Source: Selaginella moellendorffii (taxonomy: Eukaryota > Streptophyta > Lycopodiopsida > Selaginellales > Selaginellaceae). From it: a stretch of 64,000 nucleotides of DNA. Made by a program: the position numbers and the translations under genes. The DNA lies in NCBI RefSeq assembly GCF_000143415.4, contig NW_003314271.1, positions 1,263,676 through 1,327,675 on the forward strand. Direction: 5' to 3'. Below are positions 13,920 to 25,019 of this stretch, piece after piece (within the stretch, counting starts at the first letter, position 1; each line of letters opens with the position of its first letter). The notes under the pieces were generated by a model, which was given only the letters and a program-made list of their open reading frames with translations, ran no database searches and had not been told where the DNA came from.

Positions 13920-14803
13920 GGATTGGCCTCCACAAGCTTGAAGAGCTCGTCACTGATGCCAAAGCCAATCACTTGCATCATCGCGTTCGTTTTGGCTTGC
14001 GGGTTGGCGACACCCCGCGCCTTGAGCCAGCTATAAACCGTGAAGAGCTTGCTCATCGCAAAGAGTTCCTGCGCCTCCGGATTGTAGACGATGCCAAGCC
14101 TCTGGCTCATCTGGTGTGGAACAAGCATGGCCGTGTAGCGAGCAAGCTCCCCGCTCCTCCAGTCGAGCACCACCGGCAGCCATGGATACGCAGCATCCAG
14201 ACGAAGAAACCACAGCCTGAGATCAGGTAATTCGGACAACTCTCTCGGATCGACAGGATCATCCCTCTCGTAGTTGATGACGAATCCTACTGTCTTTTGC
14301 AGCAGCTCGTTTGGATCGCTGGCCGGATCCGTGGCGTTGTCTCCTGTTCCACGAATCGAGATCTAAGCTCACCAACTTTAATCTTTCATCTCTCTTACCG
14401 ATTCGATGCACGTACTTTCTCAGCAGGGCGTGAGCCGGCGACAAATCCAAGCGACGAACAGTCTCCTTGTCGATGGTGATCTCGAATCGCCCGGGTGTTG
14501 GAGGAGGAGCCGGATTTAAATTCGGAGCTGTGGAGAGATGGACGAAAGGTCACTACTCCAATGCCAGGGAGAAGGATTTGAGCGACAGGAGAGGTACTAA
14601 CGTTCGTCGTCGTCTTGGAGCGAGAAATCATCGAGCTTCCCGGTTGGATTGGACACACAATTTGGAGGAGACGACCATCGGAGCCTTACCCGGGCTTTAG
14701 TGGTGTCGCCCAATGCGCCAAATCGATGCTGGGTTGCTGCTACTGTGGTAGAAATCGAGAATGGTGGCGAGGGAAATCGAGTGGATGCTGGAATAGCAGC
14801 CAT
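13910..14803 (-). CDS. CRR6: CRR6-like plastid NDH-complex assembly factor (DUF1817)
   Basis: CRR6 is a stromal protein needed to assemble subcomplex A of the chloroplast NADH dehydrogenase-like complex. Three exons, 14803-14602, 14527-14399 and 14343-13910, sum to 765 nt and 254 residues. The first about 65 residues are Ser/Thr/Arg-rich with few acids, consistent with a transit peptide. The conserved body reads GRFEITIDKETV, DPRELSELPDLRLWF, DAAYPWLPVVLDWRSGELA, RYTAMLVPHQMSQRLG and ends GFGISDELFKLVEANPHP. A 54-bp in-frame stretch within exon 1 starts GTAAGG and could be an optional intron. Family assignment rests on remembered family sequence, not on a search. It is convergent with, and overlaps by 10 bp, the coiled-coil gene. 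Confidence 0.85.
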
Positions 14804-15046
14804 AGCTCCCCTGTTTTTAGGGTTCTTTAAAACGGGCTAACTTGGTATCGGGGGCAAATATTCCATTTTTTAAGAATATTCAGTTTAGCATACTGACTTT
14901 ACATTAACGGTCGATGTATTCCGAATGTGCGGATTGGAGACGAATCAAACGCAAAGTTCTAGATTCCGGTTCTTGCTTGCAAAGCTGGGATTCTTCATAG
15001 AAATCAGGAAGCAAGCAAACAGCTATGGCGGCTGAGCTCAGGAAGA

Positions 15047-16585
15047 ATGGAGATTGTGTTCTACGATCTGGAGACGAGCATGCCAGAGGGCAAGGAACAG
15101 AGCCGAGAGATTCTAGAGTTTGGGGCTGTGGTATTATCGGCAAAGGGATTAGTAGAGGTGGATTCTTATACCACGCCGGTTCGCCCTTCTGTGATGAACT
15201 CTAGAAATGCAGCCGGCACCAGCAGTGGCGCTCTGAGATTGCTGATCGAGTCTATGAGCTACTGCACGGTAAGCTCGCGATCTTTGTTCTTGAGATTGCT
15301 CATGTGAAGGATTTGAGCAAGCAGGGCGAATTTGGGCGGGGCACAATATCTGCGAATTCGACAATGTTCGGATCGAGGAGGCCTTTGCTAGCATCGGCAG
15401 GCCGATGCCTGAAGCTGCTGGCTTCATCGATACACTCCCGCTTCTGCAGAGAACATTTGGACAAAGAGCTGGAAATCTTAAGGTACATGCTTGCTGCTCA
15501 ATCTTTCAAGTTGATGATGCCTGTTTGGTTGAGCAGTTGAGCACACTGGCCGCTTATTTCAGTCTTGGAAAGCAAGAACACAGGTTCCTTCTGTTTTCAA
15601 TTTTGCTACATGTAGAGTCGAGCTTTGCTTGTGTTGCTCAGGAGCCTTCCGGATGTCCGGATGAACATTAAGGTGCTTAAGCGGTGCGCGACTGTGCTGC
15701 TTCTGGTATTCTAAGATCAAGCTGCTGTTTGTAGATCTTACTCCATTTATCTGCAGGAATCCAACTTCCCACAGTTATTTCAATCTTCGCCTCAGGCTCC
15801 ACAGAAGCGTCGGAGGTCCAGCTATGGGGGTGGTGATGATTTCAGGCTGGTCCCTTTATCATTGGAGGAAGCAATGCCGCAACTCGAAGGTGGCGAAGGT
15901 GAAGCAATAGATCCAAAGATGCAAAATGAAGAACAGGATGTGAAACGTACGCTCAAATTTGAGACAGGAGAAGATCATAACAGGTTCCTTCAGCCTCATG
16001 AAGTGTTACTGGAGTCAGTCGGTGCTGTTTATGGTGGAGGCCCGTCGGTGATTCTCTTCCATGGCTCCGATCGGCTTCGTGTTCAGGCGAACAATTCAAG
16101 AGTCATGTTCAGCGTCAGTGACATATACGCATTCAGTGAGACTGGAAAGCCAACATTTACGATTGTCATCATCCCCAGCGCGGAGCTACTAGCCATTGTC
16201 AAGCACTGTGAAGCTGCTGTGAAGAACAAGTCCTTATTCGGCATCAATGCAACATGGCAGCCTGCTTTTTTTGTGACAGAGGATGGGCACGAAGCAATTC
16301 GAATCAGGTGATTTGCCTTTCAAAACTTTCTCTTGGAAATATAACAAAGCGAGCATTTGATTGGGCAGAATCGGGACGAACGGTAAGGGAAGCAGCGCAA
16401 CTTACACGACCAAGCTGTACAGGAACTTGCAGGAGGTATCACTAGGAAGCGTCGATCCGAAGTCGTTTCGAGAAATCGTACCAGCCGGTTACATAGTGGA
16501 TGCCGCTATGCGATTCGATGCTTACGCCTTCGAAAGAGGAAGCGCAGGCCTGAAATTGCTGGCTGAAAAGCTCAACCTGCACTGA
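15047..16585 (+). CDS. NEN-type DEDDh 3'-5' exonuclease, probable frameshift
   Basis: Related to plant NEN exonucleases, which degrade nuclear DNA in differentiating sieve elements. Exons: 15047-15268, 15325-15482, 15537-15583, 15642-15705, 15757-16307, 16369-16585. Catalytic residues are present: D and E in FYDLETS, D in AGHNICEFD, and the H/D of QEHRSLPDVRMN. The long C-terminal domain (about residues 170-420) has WQPAFFVTEDGHEAIRIR and a GTNGKGS stretch. The first part of exon 1 is read up to PVRPS in one frame, but the run KCSRHQQWRSEIADRVYELL immediately after it is in another frame and only that one joins exon 2. The shift lies at about 15186-15203, so either the gene is broken, the assembly has an indel, or an atypical join exists. 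Divergent from CRR6 (243 bp). Confidence 0.85.
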
Positions 16586-16901
16586 GTTGTTGTGGCTGCT
16601 TCGACTGATTCTGAAGTTTATTCACCACCAAGTAAGATTTAACATTATACTCACAACTTGTAAATGTACAACAACGCTGGATCTTCATTGAAGATACTCG
16701 CCTTCAACCCTCAACTGGATCCTCGTTCTAATTCTCCAAGATTGTTCGTCACCAAGAACCCTAAACCAGGCTTACGTGTCCAATACGTAAATCCCATTAA
16801 CAAAAGTTTTAAATAACATGATTAAAGGTAACAAAAGGGTTAGCCAAAGATACACTAAAATGCTTGAGAATATGCCATCCCCTACATTGTCGTTTTAGGG
16901 C

Positions 16902-18073
16902 ATGGCCGCGAGAGCAAGAGGCTTGGTGAGTAGAAGAAGACTCTCCTCTCTCTGGCGATCAGATATTTCATCCCACCGTAGTGTGTCCAGTGGCGCGGCA
17001 GCGATACAAAGATCATTCACGCGCGTGGCAATCGATTATCGCGCACCGGCGGCGCTGCGCGCTCCTCCCAGATTCTCATATGGTACTGTGAGCTCTGCTA
17101 GGGTTTGCATCAATCGATCGATTTCTATCCGTGCAGGCCATCGACGGAGCTTGTTCATCCAGGTCCAGACTACTCCCAATCCCGCATCGCTGATTTTCTC
17201 GCCCGGGAAGCCGGTCATGGAGATTGGCAGCTCGGATTTCCCCAATGCCAGGACGGCCATGAAATCTCCTCTCGCCAAGTCGTTATTTGGCATCGATGGT
17301 AAGACAAAGAGTTGGAGCTCTTCGGCAGCTTTAGATTTTAATTGGATTGATCTGGTCCTGTTGTAGGAGTTACTCGGGTGTTTTTCGGATCGGACTTCGT
17401 GACGGTGACGAAGTCGGATGATACGGAGTGGGACGTGCTCAAGCCGGAGGTCTTTGCAGCGATCATGGATTTTTACGCCTCTGGACAGCCACTCTTCTAC
17501 TCTGCGCAAGCAGCAGCGCCTAAAGACACGGCGATCGAAGAGGTAAATCCTTGTTCCTGCAAGTTCGATTCCTCTCCTCCTCCATTCCTAGTTTTTCTGC
17601 GAGTTCCTTCTTTTGGATTACCTTTCTCCTCTCAGTTTTTGTTCCTGTTCTTACTTTGGCTACTTGGCTTCTAGGGAGACGATGAAACCGTGGTGATGAT
17701 CAAAGAGCTCCTCGAGACGCGAATACGTCCAGCAGTCAAGGACGATGGCGGTGACATTGAGTACCGTGGATTCGACAGGTAAAGTTTCTATAGTTTTCTC
17801 GAGAAAAATTCAAACCCCTCCTTTCTTCTCGTCGATCAGGGAGTCCGGGATCGTCGAGCTTAAAATGCAAGGTGCTTGCAGTGGCTGTCCAAGCTCGGCT
17901 GTGACGCTTAAGTCTGGAATCGAAAACATGCTCATGCATTACGTTCCAGAGGTAAAAATTGGATTTTTAGTTTGTTCCTCGCTTATTATTCTTCTCTACT
18001 TCGATGTATGTAGGTGAAGGGGGTGAAAGAAGTGAAAGACGACGACGAAGAAGAGAAAGCCGAAGGAGCTTAA
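16902..18073 (+). CDS. Mitochondrial NFU-type Fe-S cluster scaffold (NFU4/5-like)
   Basis: Carries Fe-S clusters to mitochondrial targets such as lipoyl synthase. Five exons, 16902-17298, 17367-17542, 17675-17778, 17840-17951, 18014-18073, give 282 residues. An Arg/Ser-rich presequence of about 80 residues precedes the Nfu N-terminal domain ([39 protein letters not shown]). The C-terminal NifU domain has [12 protein letters not shown] and the cluster-binding CxxC in [20 protein letters not shown]. It ends in an acidic [14 protein letters not shown] tail. The long presequence without plastid-type features, and closeness to the NFU4/5 class rather than the plastid NFU1-3 class, argue for mitochondria. 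No defects seen. Confidence 0.95.
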
Positions 18074-18144
18074 CAAACGAAAGAGCAAAATTTATAGACA
18101 CAGTTTTGACACTCTGGTAGATGCTGGATAAAAAATAAAAAACC

Positions 18145-18290
18145 GTTGTGAAAAAATAACACGATCATAGTGAAAATATCACAAACATTGTTACATTGTG
18201 AAAAATAATGCGATCATAGCGATAATTTCACAAACATTGTTACATTGTGAAAAATAATGCGATCATAGCGATAATTTCACAAACATTGTT
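18145..18290. repeat. 49-50 bp tandem repeat, about three copies
   Basis: The unit begins at each GTGAAAAATAA; copies start near 18148, 18198 and 18247. The second and third are nearly identical at a 49-bp period and the first is diverged. The array lies downstream of NFU and 150 bp before the LEA-like gene. Units contain GTGAAA and TTTCAC, so single-stranded units could fold weakly. Confidence 0.85.
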
Positions 18291-18339
18291 CTAACTAAAA
18301 CGTGACGCGTGTGTGCCAAGTGGCTCGTAGCAGGTCGTC

Positions 18340-18345
18340 CACGTG
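18340..18345. promoter_or_regulatory. G-box/ABRE core upstream of LEA-like gene
   Basis: CACGTG in the context GTCCACGTGCC, about 100 bp before the LEA-like start codon. ACGTG-core elements mediate abscisic-acid and drought induction of LEA genes in plants; activity here is inferred. Confidence 0.4.
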
Positions 18346-18445
18346 CCAGGATAGTGCGGCTATAGGGAAGTTTTTCTGGGGAGTTTTTCGCGAAGAAGTG
18401 ATTGTTTTTGCGGAAGATCAAGCAAAGAAGAAGGAGGTCGCGGCG

Positions 18446-18938
18446 ATGGCTTTGCGCGTAGCACTTGGCAAGAGTGTCCAGCGAGGAGCACCAGCAACGA
18501 GAGCTTTCCAATGGCGATTTTTTTCGGTAAGCGATAGAGCAAGTTCCACTCGAATTCCACTCCTCTTCTCATGGTTTTGGATTCTTCTCATGGCAGGCAA
18601 ATCCGGAAACCAATCAGCCCGACACCGACCATGAGCACGGCAAGATGATGAGCGAGGGCGGCGGCAGCGTCTCGTCCTTCACCGAGGCCAAGGAGGACGT
18701 GAAATCCAAGTCTGGCGGGATGGTGGAGGGGATCAAGCACCAGGTGGAGGTGGAGAAGAAGAACGCGAGGGAGATGATGGACGAGATGAAGGAGATGCCG
18801 AAAAAGGCCGGGGAGACGACCGAGCAGCTCAAGGAGACGGTGGTGATCGCGGGTCAGGCGCTCAAGAGAGACGCCGAGAGGATCGCCGAGAAGGTTGGAG
18901 TCCGGGAGAGAAAACCCGGAGATCTGGAGAACGAGTAG
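18446..18938 (+). CDS. Small LEA-like amphipathic-helix protein, likely mitochondrial
   Basis: Two exons, 18446-18526 and 18597-18938, give 140 residues. The first 27 residues (MALRVALGKSVQRGAPATRA) are Arg-rich with no acids, typical of a mitochondrial presequence, and the first intron falls at its end. The rest is very hydrophilic, rich in Glu, Lys, Met and Ala with no aromatic core (KEDVKSKSGGMVEGIKHQVE, KKAGETTEQLKETVVIAGQA), as in late-embryogenesis-abundant proteins that form helices on drying and protect matrix proteins or membranes. No Pfam-type motif is certain, so another small helical protein is possible. A G-box lies upstream. Confidence 0.7.
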
Positions 18939-19075
18939 AAAAAGAGTTTTTGTGTGAGTAAGAATTGGCTGTAGCATCACCCATAGAAATTTCTGCTTTC
19001 ACACAAAATCCATTCACAGGCTCAAGAACCCTAAACCGCTATAGAAAAAGTATACTTTTTGAATGGTTCCTTCGA

Positions 19076-19677
19076 TTACATTTTTCGAGAGTTAAGTCCG
19101 AGCCGGAGCTCCATTGCGTCGTGCATGTCCACAGCAACGAATCGACTGGAATCGCGAGGATCTGGAAAGACATCGCGAAGAGAGCTGTAAGCAATCTAGA
19201 CAATCGAGAGAGATCGATCGATATCGATCCAAGGGCAAACAAAGTACCATAGATGATGTTCTCAAAGTTGAGCTCGTCCAGTGTTCCAGTGAGGGACTCC
19301 AGACCGATCATGGAGGAAGGGATTAGATTCCCAGGTCGTTGGCAGCTGCGCAAACACAAACCCATGAGAAAACCAGAGATGAAAGAAGAGATTTTGCGCA
19401 TTACCGAGAGAGGATCTGGCGATCGAAGTCCATTCTCAGGGCAAACGCTGAGCCATAGAGGTTCTCGACGATCTTCCGCTTGGTGTCGGCCCCAAATTTC
19501 AGCTTCTGGAAGCAAAACCTATCGGTTTCACGAGCGGCGCGGTGGGAGAGATCTTACCTCCTGGTGAAGCGATTGGACGGGATGGAGCGGCAGCGCATCG
19601 CTCTTCAAAGCCGGGAGGCCGTGGCGCAGCGTGTCGTGGTGGCCGAGGACGTCGTGCGGCAGCTCCGAGTTCTCCAT
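19076..19677 (-). CDS. UMP1: Proteasome maturation protein UMP1
   Basis: Short-lived chaperone inside the half-proteasome during 20S assembly. Four exons, 19677-19558, 19505-19405, 19345-19248, 19161-19076, total 405 nt and 134 residues, normal for UMP1. Conserved blocks are HHDTLRHGLPALKSD, NLYGSAFALRMDFDRQILS, RPGNLIPSSMIGLESLTG and the end VDMHDAMELRLGL. The exon 3 join creates RCQRPG where homologues have RFQRP, a mild difference. Its start is 260 bp from the divergent SEC23-like start. Confidence 0.93.
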
Positions 19678-19937
19678 GGCGAAAGAATGAACAAGAACCC
19701 TAAAATCGCAAATATTCCTAGGTGGGATAGCTCCGAGGTTCGAGTCCGGCCAAGCGCCTGGGCGGCACGGTCCTCCGATGGATGGAGCTCCGATCTCTCA
19801 GCGATCGCTCATGGATCCAGCGAGCTGAGAATGCGCGCAGCAGTTCCAGGTCTGTATCGATCGGATCGGAGCTATAGCAGCGCCAAATTTCCAGAGCGAG
19901 AGGTCCCGCGGACATAGGGTTTTCGCGATCGCTGGCC

Positions 19938-22726
19938 ATGGCCGCCGCGGCTAGCGAGATCGAGCCGGCTCCATCGGATCGAAATATTTCACGGCAGAAT
20001 TCGGCGCCGCAGCTGCCAGTGTCCACATCGTCGTCCAGCGCCGATCAGCGGTGGCAGTCGTTCAATGGCGCATCAGCAGCTCCAGCTCCAGGAAATCCTC
20101 CTCCTCCGGGGCCATATTCCGGGCCTCCGGGAGCTCCACTCTTCAAGCCTGCGATCCCTTTCTCGCCGCCTCCGCCGCCACCCTTCGCCGCGCAATTCCC
20201 ACAGCGCCCGCCGCCGCCGCCGGACATCGCCGCGAGTTCGCCACGGCACGGGATGAGCCAGCCATTCTCGGAGATTCCCATCAGTCCTTCCTCCGGCCCT
20301 CCGGGATTGATGAACGGGCAGGGAGAAGATCGCACCAAGATCTCTCCAGAGGACTATGCCACGACCTTTGTCATGTTTACATCCCGAGTGGTACGTTCGT
20401 AAAGTTTGTTCTGCTTTTCATCACTCTTGTAAAAACTTTGTGAACTTTTCTTTCACGTAGATCTTGAGCGAGAAGAAGCTCCTGAATGCAACAAGCTTGG
20501 CGTTTGGAGCTCTGCTATCGCCAGGAAGAGAGATCGACCCGTCACCTCCAGCCATCCAGAGAGATCCTTCACGCTGCGAGAAGTGTGGTGCGTACCCGAA
20601 TCTATACTCTCGGCTCACTCCAGTCTCGGGGCAGTGGCAATGCATGCTTTGCCAGAAGATCAACAGCAGCAATGGGGAGTACAGGCCCGCCGGCGCCAAC
20701 GATTTGCATAACTGGCCAGAGCTCGTGTCCCCCGTCGTGGACTTCATGGATGCTGGATCATGGAGGCCGGGATTTGTTCCAGTGGCGGACTCGACAGTGG
20801 CAGCCGCTCCAGTGGTACTGGTTATAGACGAGAGCCTGGAAGAACCTCTACTCCAACACTTACAGAGCTCTCTACACTCGTTCCTGGATTCCTTGGGACC
20901 ATCAACTCGGATAGGCATCATCACTTACGGGAAGACGGTCTCCATCTATGATCTCTCCGAGACTGCGCTCGCAGCGGCGGATGTTATACCGGGGGATGTA
21001 GCTCCTAGCCAGGAGCTGCTCAAGATGCTGATATACGGGACAGGGATTTATCTCACGCCTATTCATACTTGTCTGGGAGTCGCTCATACGATCGTCTCAT
21101 CTCTGAGGCCTTACTCCGGGAACTTGAGAGAAGCAGCGAGACCGCGGTGCCTGGGAACAGCCGTGGACGTTGCTCTCGCGCTTATACAGGGTCCATCGAC
21201 GCAGATAATGGCAAAGCGATCGAGTGGTAACAGCCATGTCTTGGTCTGCGCGGCAGGCCCGAATACTCTCGGTCCGGGATCTCTTCCACAGTTTGAGAAC
21301 CATCCAAACTATGCTTATATCGAGGCGAACTCTATCAAGTATATGGAGCGTTTGGGACGCAAGGCCAGACTTTCAGACACAGCCGTGGACGTCCTGTGCG
21401 CTGGGACGTGTCCCGTGAGAGCGGTGACTTTGGAGCCGCTGGTGAAAGCTTCCGGGGGTGTGATGGTGCTCCACGACGACTTTGGGGAGGCTTTCGGCCT
21501 CAATCTCCAGAGATCGTTTACAAGAGCCGGGGGACTTCGCGCGACTCTGGAAGTTCGATGCAGCGAAGGGATTGGAGTTAGCAGTGTTATCGGGCCGGGA
21601 CAGGACGCCAGCTCCGACGCGGCCGAGTCTTTTGGAAGAGAGCCCGCGGTGGCACTGCGCATGATGAGCGTGGAAGAACACCAAGGATTTGCCCTGTCAA
21701 TGCAGCTGACAAGCAACTTCCACGACGATTATGCGTACTTCCAGTTCGTGGTCCGCTACACGGGCACCTTCCAAGCTCGGATAACGAGAGTCATCACAGT
21801 GCGGCTGCCGGTCACGACTAGCGTTTCCAAGTACCTCACAGGAATTAATCCGGAGGCCGCAGCGGTCCTGATCGCCAAGAGGACAGCCTTGGAAGCCAAG
21901 AGCATGGCGGACGCGGCAGAGCTGCGCTTCTCAGTCGACCAGAGACTGAAAGATATACGCTCCAGGTTTGGACCAAGGGCCGGGGCACCGCCATTCCCCA
22001 GGGAGATTACAAAGCTGGCCGAGGCGCTGTTCCACTTGCGTCGTGGTCCACTGCTTGGAAGCATTGTCGGCCACGAAGACGAGCGACTGGTGATCAGGAA
22101 CATCTTCCTCCAAGCTTCGTATGAGCTTGCACTGAGGATGGTGCTGCCGCGAGTGTATCTGTTCCACGACAATGGCTCGTTCGAGGCTGTCCCGGCTTAT
22201 AACTTGGCGATGCAGTCCCAGACGGCACTGATCTTAGATCACGGTACCGACGTTCATATCTGGCTGGTAAGTAACGCTCGATCTTTCGCAAGTGAAAACG
22301 TTCTTTCTTTTATCCAGGGACATGAGCTTTGTCAAGATGAGAAGCGAAATGTGGTGGCCTTCTCGGCTTGCAAGGAATTCGTCCGGGAGATCACGGAGAC
22401 TCGATTTCCTGTGCCGAGGATGCTTACTTTCAAGGTGGTCTAAACTTTTTGTTTCACTTATGAAGTTTTGTTTTGAACACTCAGGAGGGAAGCTCACAGG
22501 CAAGATACTTGCAGGCGAGATTAATTCCCGCTCACGACGATCCGCCATACGAACAGGTCCGTTGTTTTGTCCTACGTTTTGATACTATCGAGCTCTTGCA
22601 TTCCAGGAGTCTAGATTTCCACAATTGCGGGAGTTGACACAGGAGCAACGCGCGAGGTTGAAGGTGAAATTCGTCAAGACGGACGAGCCAAGCTTGACCG
22701 TCTGGATGAAAAGTCTCAAGCTGTGA
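19938..22726 (+). CDS. SEC23-like COPII coat protein, divergent plant class
   Basis: Five exons, 19938-20390, 20461-22266, 22318-22434, 22485-22556, 22607-22726, give 855 residues. In COPII, SEC23 is the SAR1 GTPase activator and inner coat. Order seen: Pro/Ser-rich N-tail (about 1-140), a four-cysteine zinc finger (CEKCGAYPNLYSR to CMLCQKIN), the trunk/von Willebrand-like domain (STRIGIITYGKTVSIYDL), a beta-sandwich region (DDFGEAFGLNLQRSFTRAGG), a helical domain and a gelsolin-like end (ALILDHGTDVHIWL), finishing TVWMKSLKL. The Pro-rich N-extension and low similarity to canonical SEC23 fit the atypical plant SEC23 class; SEC24 is less likely because of the trunk sequence. A conserved arginine finger could not be placed. 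It converges on RPAP3, with stops 57 bp apart. Confidence 0.85.
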
Positions 22727-22783
22727 TTCATCGAAGAATAAAGACTATCAATTTTTCCACACCTTTGCATTGATTGTGCCTCC

Positions 22784-24742
22784 TCAAACTCTATATTTCT
22801 TTCGTAGAGCTTCCCATTTTTCTAGATCTTCCATAGGAGCAGGAAGCTTTTCCCAGAGGTTTTGGATCACTGCAAAGATTTCACTATCAATGCCAAAGAG
22901 AAAAAAACATTCTCTGGAACTAAAGATTGCTCACCACTTTTGTCGTTGTGGCTCAAGCACATAATTGTCATGCTGAAGCGGCCAACTTTGGTGAGATTGT
23001 CAAGAACTTGAGCAACCAAAACGGTATCCTCGCTGCAAAACAAACTTACGAGCTGACTAAACGATCCAAAAAACATAGCCAAATCTTACTTGACCAGTGT
23101 TTCTAGAGTTCTTATAATGTCCACCATCAACGTAGCGCTCAGAGCGTCTCGGAAAACTTTGGGCAGCGAATTAGGATCCATGAGCTGCACTTGCAATACC
23201 CCTGCCTTAGAACAAAAGGAAAACTTTTGAGGCTCTCTGTATTACCTTCAACAGGCGTGCTTTGGTTCCAACGTCGTCACCAAAGCCTCTCCATAGCGTC
23301 TCAAACTCGTAAGATGTCTTGGGAGCCACCATGTGTTGCGTGACAGCGTTCATAGCAGTTGCTGCAGCCCGGATCGTCGACGCTTGCATCGCCGCTTCAT
23401 CTTTTACCTGGAAATCACAAGCAACGAGTTTAGTTTTTTTTTGGCAAGAGATATTAAACTCTTTCGAACCGGTTGCTTGCCGTTTGAAGTTTGGGAGGAG
23501 GTCTTCTTCATGCTCTCGGCTCCATTAATGGCTTTGATGGACGGTCTCTGGACTTGAAGTGTTACTTTATCTTCGGGTGGGCGATAAGCATTCTTCTACA
23601 AGAGAAACCGTGTGAGAAACCTCAACTGAACACTGAACTCTCAACACACCTTTTCATACAAAGCTTTTGCTTCTTCGTACTGCTTTTGAAGGTCCTTGTT
23701 GTGCGGTTCCAGCCGGAGAGCAAATTCAAAGTCTACGAAAAGAGATGTGCTTGGCGTCAGTGTTCATAGAAATATAAGAAAATGGCTACCTTCCACAGCT
23801 CCCAAAAGTTTGTCCCGTTCTCTTCTGGCTGTACCTCGTCTTGCATATGCCTTCGTGTAGCGATCATCCAGTGCGATAGCCTCTGAACAATCCATTTCAG
23901 CATCCTCGTATCTAAACTTAGAGCACATAAGCACATGAATAGCAAAAATCAGTATACCTTCTGATTTTCAAGAGTGCCATGGCCCGATTGGCATAAGCCA
24001 CGGCTGTTGGATGCAAGCCAATGCTCCGCGAGTAGCACTCAATCGCCTGCACGTACTTCTTCTCCTTGAAAAGTTCGTTTCCCTGGAAAGCGAGTGTTAG
24101 CCACGCAAAAAAAAAGAAAGAACATATTTTCCTTCATTTCAACTCACAAGTTCTTTCTCCGTTACAGCATCGGGGAGCGAGCCTTTCTCGAAATCAGGCT
24201 GGACAGCCTCGTTGGAGAAAGTCTGTGGAGTACCTTCGGCCGCATAGTCATTTTCTTTAGACTTGGATGCCACTTTCTCTTGCTCGTTTTCCTCGTCAAC
24301 CTCTCGCAATGCAGCATCCTACTAAAGCTTTGGTCAGAACAAAGAAGAAGGAACCAAAAAAGAAGAAGAAATTCTATCACCACTCACCACATCAAATTTG
24401 TCCCACTTGTCCCGGAAGTAATCGTAAGTATGCTTTGCAGCATTCACAGAAGGAGCTGCTTGAGCTTGAGCTCTTTTCTTCTCTCTCACGGGACGCAACT
24501 GCAAAGAAGTAAGCTCGATTCTCAGAACCAATGGAAGCATTGTCGCTCCTCAATACCTCTTTCACTTGATCCTGAGACTTCGTCTTGAGCTCATTGTCTT
24601 TGTTCTTCACTTCTTTTTCCCAGTCTTGCAATCCTCTGAGAAAATCGTGAAGCTCCTGTGGAAATCGAGATCTTTTTTGAGCGATCGATCCAGCTAAGAG
24701 CTCTTACCTGCGTGTTCTCTCTGATTTGCTTCTGTGCGTCCA
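22784..24742 (-). CDS. RPAP3-like TPR co-chaperone (R2TP complex)
   Basis: RPAP3 links HSP90 to the RUVBL1/2-PIH1D1 complex for assembling RNA polymerases and snoRNPs. About 12 short exons from ATG 24742 to stop 22786-22784. Order seen: N-terminal helix (MDAQKQIRENTQ, LRGLQDWEKEVKNKD), the linker HTYDYFRDKWDKFDV common to RPAP3, three TPR motifs (GNELFKEKKYVQAIECYSRS, AYANRAMALLKI, YEDAEMDCSEAIALD, KAYARRGTARRERD), a basic linker, and the C-terminal RPAP3_C domain starting YEFETLWRGFGDD and ending LEKWEALRKKYRV. Human RPAP3 has two TPR domains; only one is seen here, as in the plant homologues. It is divergent from CutA (277 bp). Confidence 0.9.
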
Positions 24743-25019
24743 TGGCGCCCTCTCCACAACCTAGCAAGTACACATAAACCCTAAAACCAAAATATTTCCA
24801 TCGATGCTTCTTCACTCGCCCGTGTTCTTGGCGGTAAGCGCAGCGCCGCGCCCTCTCTTCTCCGATTCCCACGCCTCCTGTGCAGGATTTTCGTGCGGCT
24901 AGCGGCGCTCTCCTCGGCAATCCCTCCGCGCTTCCGCGATTCTTGAGGTAAGCCGGCATAAAAATCGCATTCTATTCTCCATGTTGCTTCCCTAGGCGAT
25001 TCCATCCCTGCATTTTCCA

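Noticed and set aside
19735-19765. GGTTCGAGTCCGG resembling a B-box
   Set aside because: No matching T-stem or A-box at the right distance; it is promoter DNA of UMP1/SEC23.
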